Assembly (NCBI GenBank): GCA_018340375.1
Contig: JAFFJZ010000007.1
Coordinates: forward strand, 23,782,001 to 23,846,000
From: Gonatopus flavifemur
Taxonomy: Eukaryota; Arthropoda; Insecta; Hymenoptera; Dryinidae
Reading direction: 5' to 3'
DNA: 64,000 nucleotides
Shown here: positions 57,837 to 64,000 of the stretch, in pieces
Layout: each line of letters starts with the position of its first letter
Position numbering within the stretch: the first letter of the stretch is position 1
The notes under the pieces: model-generated
The model's input: the letters and a program-made list of their open reading frames with translations, nothing else
Databases searched by the model: none
Told to the model about the DNA's origin: nothing
Made by a program: the position numbers and the translations under genes

Positions 57837-58747
57837 CTGTGGGCAAAAAGTAAGGTGAATTTTTAATTTAAACTTCGCGGGCTTGACATTTCAGGCTAGT
57901 TCTTTTTTCCTTAAGTTGGCTGGACTGTTAATGACATCTGTGCCAAATTTCATGTCGATGTCATCATCAGTAATACATTTACGCTTGTGTTTACCAAACG
58001 ACCAAGAGTGCATTTTTCGATTTTTACAATGTCTGATTTAATTTAGCAGACAAGTGCGATCGAATTTTGTTTGCGGAATGAAATTTCGGCTGCGAAAACT
58101 TTGAGGATGTTGCGGAAGGCCTTTGGTGATTCTACCATGTCGCAGAAAAATGTTTAAAAGTGGTACAAAGACTTCAAAGAGGGTCGAGAACGTGTTGATG
58201 ACTTGGAGCGCTCCGGACGACCATCGACGTCAACAGATGACCAACACGTCGATGAAGTGAAGGGATTAGTGCTCAAGAATCGTCGGTTGACTGTTAGAGA
58301 CCTTACTGATATGATGCGTGAAGCAATTCGTCTAAAAAGACCAGAATTATGGGCCAACAACTTTTGGTTTTTGCATCACGATAATGCACCGTCTCATACT
58401 GCACTCGTTCTTCGTGACCATTTCGCCAAAAATTCGACGCATATCGTTCCGCAACCACCGTATTCGCCTGATTTGGCTCCGTGTGACTTCTGGCTATTCC
58501 CAAAACTCAAGAGACCACTCCGGGGAAAGCGTTTCGAGTCGATTGAGGAGGTAAAAGCTGAATCGAAGAAGGCGCTGATGGCTATACCGGAAAGGAACTA
58601 TGTAGCATGTTTCGATGATTGGAAAAAACGTTGGCATAAGTGTATTTTATCGAGAGGGGATTACTTTGAAGGGGATGAAATTGATGTAGAAGAATAAATG
58701 AAGATTTTTCATTTTACAAACAAATTCACCTTACTTTTTGCCCACAG
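57837..58747 (+). mobile_element. Mariner element 2 (internally deleted)
   Basis: Perfect 26-bp inverted termini beginning ctgtgggcaaaaagtaaggt at 57837, with the complement ending at 58747, flanked by TA on both sides (57835-57836 and 58748-58749). 911 bp, against about 1.25-1.3 kb for a complete mariner. A different mariner lineage from element 1: the termini are unrelated in sequence. Confidence 0.93.
58029..58697 (+). pseudogene. Mariner transposase with deletion and two stops
   Basis: Reading from the ATG at 58029, the frame has in-frame stops at 58044-58046 and 58155-58157, then stays open from 58203 to 58697. The N-terminal part is mariner-like (FCLRNEISAAKT, MLRKAFGDSTMSQ, KEGRERVDDLERSGRPSTST). 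After VRDLTDMM the sequence jumps directly to the region just before the second aspartate, so the segment with the first catalytic aspartate (TGDE-type motif) is deleted in frame. The remaining two are D60 in LHHDNAPSHTA and D95 in YSPDLAPCDFW (numbering from 58203), 34 residues apart, as in DD34D. Clearly inactive. The perfect termini mean it could still have been moved by a transposase encoded elsewhere. Confidence 0.92.
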
Positions 58748-58749
58748 TA

Positions 58750-59752
58750 GTACACAAAAAAAGTGCCTCTATCCAAGCAACCGGCGGTGTTCTGAATAAC
58801 ATAGTGTTCGCGTCTGGTCGTGATGACCTGCGTCCAATGCTTGTGAAAGTGATTCTTTTGTTTGTTTAATTCATCCCAATACGATATGAATTCCAAGGTG
58901 GCAAACAATTCGGACATCATGTCATATTTCCCTATGACGAGAACCCTATTTTTCTGATAACGTGTGCCTTTGAATTCTATCCAATTTGCGAATGTGCACA
59001 TAGAATTCCATTTAAAATTTTTTGGTAGAGGATGTTGAAATTGTTGATGAACATCCACGCTCCTAAACAAAGTATATCACAAGGGCCTAAAATTGTTTTT
59101 GGTAAAATACTCTCATTTATTAAGAACCTATAACACATGTTAAGTTGATTTTTAGTAGCTACAGATGAAGCGACATTTTTCCGAGACATATTAACGTGAG
59201 ATGATATTTCCAACGATTCATGCTTGGATCCAAAACGCATTGGAGATAGATGTGATATAGGACCAAAAGGTTAAAAAATTCTACCGCAGTGGATTAAAAA
59301 ATGGTGTTTAGGGTTAAGTGGGTCACCTATGATATCAAGATATAATTGATGATGTTCTTGAACAAGTCTATTGGAAGAGTATTCTGCATCAATTAGTAAC
59401 ACCTTTGCTCGAACAATATCCACAATTTGCCTCAAAAGAAGATATAGTCGCCGGGACCAATCATTTACGTCAACCATATCAGCTATAAAAATATCAAATA
59501 ATCTTAAATGTATTAATAATTATTATTATCATGTATTAATAATCATCATTATCAATATCATTTATTATCCTTTCTTACGTTATAAAGATATCTTATAAGT
59601 AGTTCTTAGTCAATTTTTGAATGAATTTATTGAATGGGGAGAAAAACTTTGAAAAGTAGTAAATTCTAAGAGGCAAAGTGTTTGAAAAAGGTTTGTAGCA
59701 GCTGAATAAACCAATATGAAAATTTTTATTGGTCAAATTGAACCGAAAAATA
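58750..59752. other. Gene-free block with a dispersed repeat
   Basis: 58752-58860 aligns with 16045-16150 (ctatccaag, aacc, gcggtg, cgtccaat). The rest, including a 114-codon minus-strand frame at 58726-59070 and an ATT/AAT-rich simple stretch at 59515-59575, is unrecognised. Confidence 0.45.
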
Positions 59753-59754
59753 TA

Positions 59755-60654
59755 CAGTAAGACCTCTCAATAAGAACGCAAAAGCCCCCAAGGGGAAGAG
59801 TTTTTCCAAGAATCAGGGTTCCCCTACCAACCCTACATTCGCACTCAATTACTGAGTTTTTGTATCTCTCTCACATTTTAGGTTGCGACCTCCTAATAAG
59901 AACGTTTGCGCTGAAACATTAGAAAACACTTTCTTGCTTTCACTCGCAAAAAGACTTTTTGTTGCGCTGACCTGACGATACATATTGATTACAAAAATAG
60001 TTTTTTATTAAAACTATCAACCAATGGTGTGAATATTAAATATGTTCGTGAAAGAGGGATCTGAAGAGTCACAAATTTTTTGTTTTAGCTCCAGGAGTCA
60101 CCCTTGTTACTCCTAATAAAGACAATTCTTTTTCACTTGAATACATCCCGGACAGCACAACGTACCACTGGAACGTTTACGGAAGGTTTAAAAAAAGTAG
60201 GGGAGGTTTTCTGAACGTTCAGAAAACGTCCTAGAGACACATTTTGCTATGAGGGATCCTCTAAGAATTTCTGTCTCATCTCATCGCAGTTTAAAATGAT
60301 TTTCAAAAAGACCGAAATATACATATTCATGGTTATCAATCAAAAATTTATATTCATATATTTATTATTATTTTCAAGGGTAATTAAAGAGTTTCGTCTT
60401 ATAAATATCCAAATAATATTGAATTTCATCTAAATGAAGGAAAAAGAGAAGTATTCAATTATGTATAACTTGAAAATACTGAGCTTTTATTTAAATTTTG
60501 ACTGTTCAACGCTCTGAGACTGAACGTTCTTATTGAGAGGTCACCCACAAATGTAATTTAAGCTCAGAACCGGTAATTGGAGTGGGGGATGGCCCACGAG
60601 CGGAAAGTGGGGAAGCGTTCTTATTGCGGGCGTTCTTATTGAGAGGTCTTACTG
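59755..60654. mobile_element. pogo/Tigger-like MITE with AATAAGAACG words
   Basis: Inverted termini cagtaagacctctcaataag (59755) and cttattgagaggtcttactg (ending 60654), flanked by TA on both sides. The CAGT...CCTC...AATAAGAACG form resembles pogo/Tigger-group ends of the Tc1/mariner superfamily. AATAAGAACG is echoed at 59895 and (inverted) at 60527 and 60615. 900 bp, no transposase. A perfect palindrome ttttctgaacgttcagaaaa lies at 60211-60230. Confidence 0.8.
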
Positions 60655-60724
60655 TACCTCGAAAAAAAATTGTGAATAAATATCAATGTTCCCTCCAAAT
60701 ACACGATATCTTTATTTTTGATAA

Positions 60725-61371
60725 CACAGGCCTACAAAATTGAACTTTTTGTTTGGTGCAACAACTGTATCATACTTTTCCGAAATATTTTGGCGCGCTG
60801 AATCCGAATCTGGCTTCAAAATTGCATTATTACGTGTGGTTTTTGAGATATTTTAACGTCAAAGTGTGAAAAACACCGTTTTTCGACATATTTGAGATTA
60901 CGTGACGTCAGAATGTAATTTTTTCTCATGAAACTAGTAGATGCACCTCAAAATATAATCCATCCCCTTCCGAATGCCGTTGAGTTTGCTCGAATATCTT
61001 TTTTTTTACTGTGACACGACAATTTGAAATTTGTGTGTTCATGGATTTAGTGAATAGGTGAAATAACACAATTTTCAAACTGTCGTATCTCAGAGAAAAA
61101 AAAAGATATTTGAACAAACCTAATCGCATTTGGAAGAGAATGACTCATATTTTGAGATAATTTGAAGAATAATTTGATAAAATGTTGTTAACGTGTGGAA
61201 TAATTGAATAAAACGTTTCAAAATCGTGCATTTTCATTTTATTTTACACCTGCGATTTCTTGAAAACTACACGTAGCATTAAAAAAATAAGTATATTTCC
61301 AGAGTCAGGGTATCGAATATACTCACAATCTGCTTTAGTTTTAGCGGCACCAAAATCATTGTAGACCTGTG
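60725..61371. mobile_element. MITE with CACAGGYCTACAA ends and inner hairpin
   Basis: Left cacaggcctacaaaattg, right caatgattt...gtagacctgtg (complement cacaggtctacaatgatttt). Subterminal ggtgcaac/ggtgccg also align. 60943-61164 inside forms an inverted repeat with arms of about 95 bp (ctcaaaatata, ccttccgaatgc, gaatatcttttttttt against aaaaaaaaagatattt, gcatttggaag, atattttgag) around a roughly 25-bp loop. About 650 bp, no protein. Confidence 0.65.
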
Positions 61372-63084
61372 TAATCTGTAACCCGCGTTTCCTCCTCTTG
61401 AACCTTGGATCCCGCGAGCTAGATGCGACGGAAACTGATTACGGTTTCAATAAGGAACGGTCAAACATCGTGAACGCGTCTTCAACAGTTTGAATCGTTA
61501 CAAGTCACTTGAATGCCCACATAAGAATATGTAACTAGATGTGGGTGGAATTCAATCCACCGTGCATTCAAGCCAGTCCGACACTGTATATTTAGAAGAC
61601 CAATTCATTTGGGGCAAGGATTCCATCATTTGATTCGATTGAATATTTCATCAATACTAAGAAATATTTTATGGAGAGAGCACAAATAAACTATTTATTT
61701 GGTTGGAAGAAATTTTTTGTTCAGTGTATGATTTCGATACCTCCATATCCTCAACTCATGGAAGGTATGTCACTTCTTCATCTCTATGAGAATCTTATAA
61801 CACAATAACAATTCTATAATACTAGAAAAAACTTAAATCCGTTCATTGTCTTATTCACTGTAATAAACTGACACGAAACAACAAAAAATACAATTCAATT
61901 GTCTTCCTTTGAACTCAACTATACGAAATTATGAAAACATGATATGCGAGATTTTCTATTATATGAAATGGCATTCAGAGTATTTAATTAAAAAAATTTT
62001 TCGAGTGGTTTTATCCTTTCTTTCCCTGCCTCATGGTTTATTCTTATATACACTCCGTAGACTTATTCACACAAGACTTGCTTTATTCAAGACGTGAAGC
62101 AGACAGAGATAGATTATATACAGGCACATTCACTCATACACCAGAGAAGGAACTTCCCAAGAGAAAATACGATATCGCGGAAGATAAACTCACTCTTATG
62201 AAATGTCTGACTCTACGATGTGGTTGCGCTGTTTCTACTTAAAGTTTGATATCAGCATCAACGAAGACGGAGACGCGAAGCGAGCTTGAGACTGAACGCG
62301 GTAGCGAACGTGTGTATACACCTCACTCGCCCCACATTATGACGGCCAGAGATTTGATCGACGGCATAGGAGAATCCTATTAATTTATGATGATACATAA
62401 ATTACTTGATGAAGTGATTGGCATTCCACGAACCATTCGAGAAACGTATCGACGCGCGTGGAAAAAGAAATTCGATCGAAAAAAAAATGCTTATAATAGA
62501 GCTGATTGGTGATCTTCGTGTATTTACAATTTTTTAATCTCATCTTATTGGATCTTTGTTTTGATACTAATGCTTTCGAACTGATATATTCTCAGTTCAT
62601 GCACAAAAGTTCAGTTCTTCAGTCGCTATTTCAAACCATAAAAGAGAAAAGATATTATGCGCAGTGCGTCGTAAAGTAATTACAATCCAAGATTAAACAG
62701 AGACGTACATTGCGAGTACTATGTATCCATCTTGCAACTCTTCTTTTTTTTTCTTTCGTAAAACAAAGAGTACACGATGTCTTTATGCTTGACTCATTTT
62801 TCAGCTCATATTCTAGGCTTAGATTCTGTGTTTTAAGTAAGATAGATACATGCCTCGTCTTTTGTTTTTTCATTTTTGCGTGATATTAAAGACACTTTTT
62901 TTCCCCAAGAGGATTTCCACATTCACATTGATATGGATTTGTTTAATAAAACTGTAAATTTGAACGAATTAAGGGATCCCGAGAAAGCTTATTCTTGAAA
63001 TATTTGAAGCGTCTACCCTGCGTATTTTTTTGATTCTGAGGTATTTTAATTCGAAGAAAAAAATCTGTTGACATAGTAGATTGA
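61372..63084. other. Gene-free block
   Basis: No gene recognised. 61640-61727 resembles the right part of the 54333-57418 region (caaataaactatttatttgg, attttttgttcagtgta). 62250-62480 is GC-richer and not repetitive, with a 69-codon frame (62033-62242) just before it. It could be gene-associated DNA, but no splice-supported coding sequence is visible. Confidence 0.4.
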
Positions 63085-63258
63085 GGTATTATATACATAG
63101 TAGCAAATTTTTGCCTAGTCTAGCTGAAAATTCGCTGTCACCCCAACTGGATTGCTGACAGAGCAACATGGTTAACTGAAGCAGCAAATTTTTCGCTAGA
63201 CTAGCATAATTTTCAGTATTATATACAAAATAGCAGACAAATTTTGCTGGAGAAGCAA
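63085..63258 (-). mobile_element. CAGCAA-word MITE, copy 6 (truncated, inverted)
   Basis: Words tagcaaatttttgcctag, attcgctgtcac, attgctgacagagcaac, gcagcaaatttttcgct and ttttgctggagaagcaaac, with cagtattatatacaaaatag (complement of the central segment of 53339-53712). Neither terminal CACGGAGAAA end is intact. Confidence 0.6.
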
Positions 63259-64000
63259 ACTCTTATATCTGGTTGAGTAAATATATTCAAACAAGAGATT
63301 TTCAATTTTTTGAAAATTCAGTTTTCCATTGTTATTCCTCAACCTTGTTGCAATTGCATCAAATATGTTCTATCTCCGTGCCATCACTCACATAACAAGT
63401 AGTGGAATTATCATATACGGTAACTGTTCCAGCACTCTACCTATGCATGTTCTAATTTTATCCCTGTACACCTCACGTTGAAACGAGGGAAAATCTGATA
63501 TCAGTAAAGAGGTACTCGTATAACTCATAGATTAACTGAATGTTTATGTACCAGGAAATATGAATTATGTATAAGTAACTTGGATGAAGTATTCCATCGT
63601 AATATGTAATATGAGAGTCTCCAATGAAATATTCTTTGTATATTTCACGAATGAAAGAATCATCAAAGTACCATATACCGCGAATGTTCATGCATCGACA
63701 TTGAAGGGAAAGTATTTTCAAGACCGTGATATTTCTTTTCATGAAATGAAGTGACCTTCTCTAAGATCAAATTATAAGCTGATTTACAAACGTTTATCTC
63801 TCTTTTGAATATCATAATCAAATTATGATGAAAAAAAAGTCTTTGGATCACTTTAAGATGTGTCATAGAGAATTGTTAAACCATGGGAAAATTGAAACAC
63901 AAAAACAACAACTTAGAATTACAAATTCCCTTTCAACTCACGACTTATATCCCAATTCCATGTCTCCATATTTTCAAGATGAATTCTTTGAAATTTCTGT
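63259..64000. other. Gene-free block to window end
   Basis: AT-rich, no element ends. The two overlapping minus-strand frames (63473-63742 and 63663-63866) have no recognisable motif. Confidence 0.4.

Noticed and set aside
58154..58503. Minus-strand frames within mariner 2
   Set aside because: Antisense shadows of the decayed transposase.
19000..63258. CRISPR-like regularly spaced repeats (CAGCAA words)
   Set aside because: The repeats are 6-bp palindromic half-words with irregular spacing inside TIR-bounded elements in eukaryotic DNA; not a CRISPR array.

Overview
This window reads as AT-rich nuclear DNA of an arthropod, most likely an insect; the order cannot be fixed from the sequence. 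It looks like one long intergenic or intronic stretch. I find no host protein-coding gene, rRNA, CRISPR array or convincing intact tRNA. Open frames are short (mostly 60-120 codons), low in complexity and without recognisable domains. The only recognisable proteins are two decayed mariner (DD34D) transposases.

Layout. Positions 1-13.7 kb are repeat-poor: pyrimidine-rich tracts, some very old local duplications, two direct 115-bp copies of a Penelope-like/hammerhead-type motif (3781-4138), and two small MITEs. Positions 13.7-19.3 kb are a stack of nested elements: a Tc1-type MITE in the loop of a palindrome, then ATCCGG-rich, TCGAG-rich and GGGCCC-word elements. Positions 22.1-25.4 kb hold a hAT MITE with a perfect 8-bp target duplication and a roughly 2.4-kb TIR element interrupted by mariner 1. 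Positions 29.3-39.1 kb are dense in DNA elements: a 1.3-kb element with TTACTTTGATC words, a 1.55-kb hAT-like element, a cluster of three hAT MITEs, and a palindromic hAT MITE with a perfect 8-bp duplication. Positions 39.1-45.9 kb are relatively quiet. Positions 45.9-49.8 kb hold three larger TIR elements, one with a tRNA-like segment inside. Positions 51.5-64 kb carry CAGCAA-word MITEs, a tandem 118-bp repeat, mariner 2, a pogo-like MITE and a 647-bp hairpin element.

The elements act as parasites and targets of one another. Almost all are non-autonomous and depend on transposases that are not encoded here. The most striking pattern is architectural. Several unrelated families fill their interiors with many copies of one short family-specific word, often as small palindromes (TTGCTG/CAGCAA, TTGAATCAA, CTATTCTT) or as an echo of the terminal repeat (TTACTTTGATC, TATGGGCCCC, AATAAGAACG). 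Boundaries below come from reading terminal repeats by eye, so those without target duplications may be off by tens of bases.
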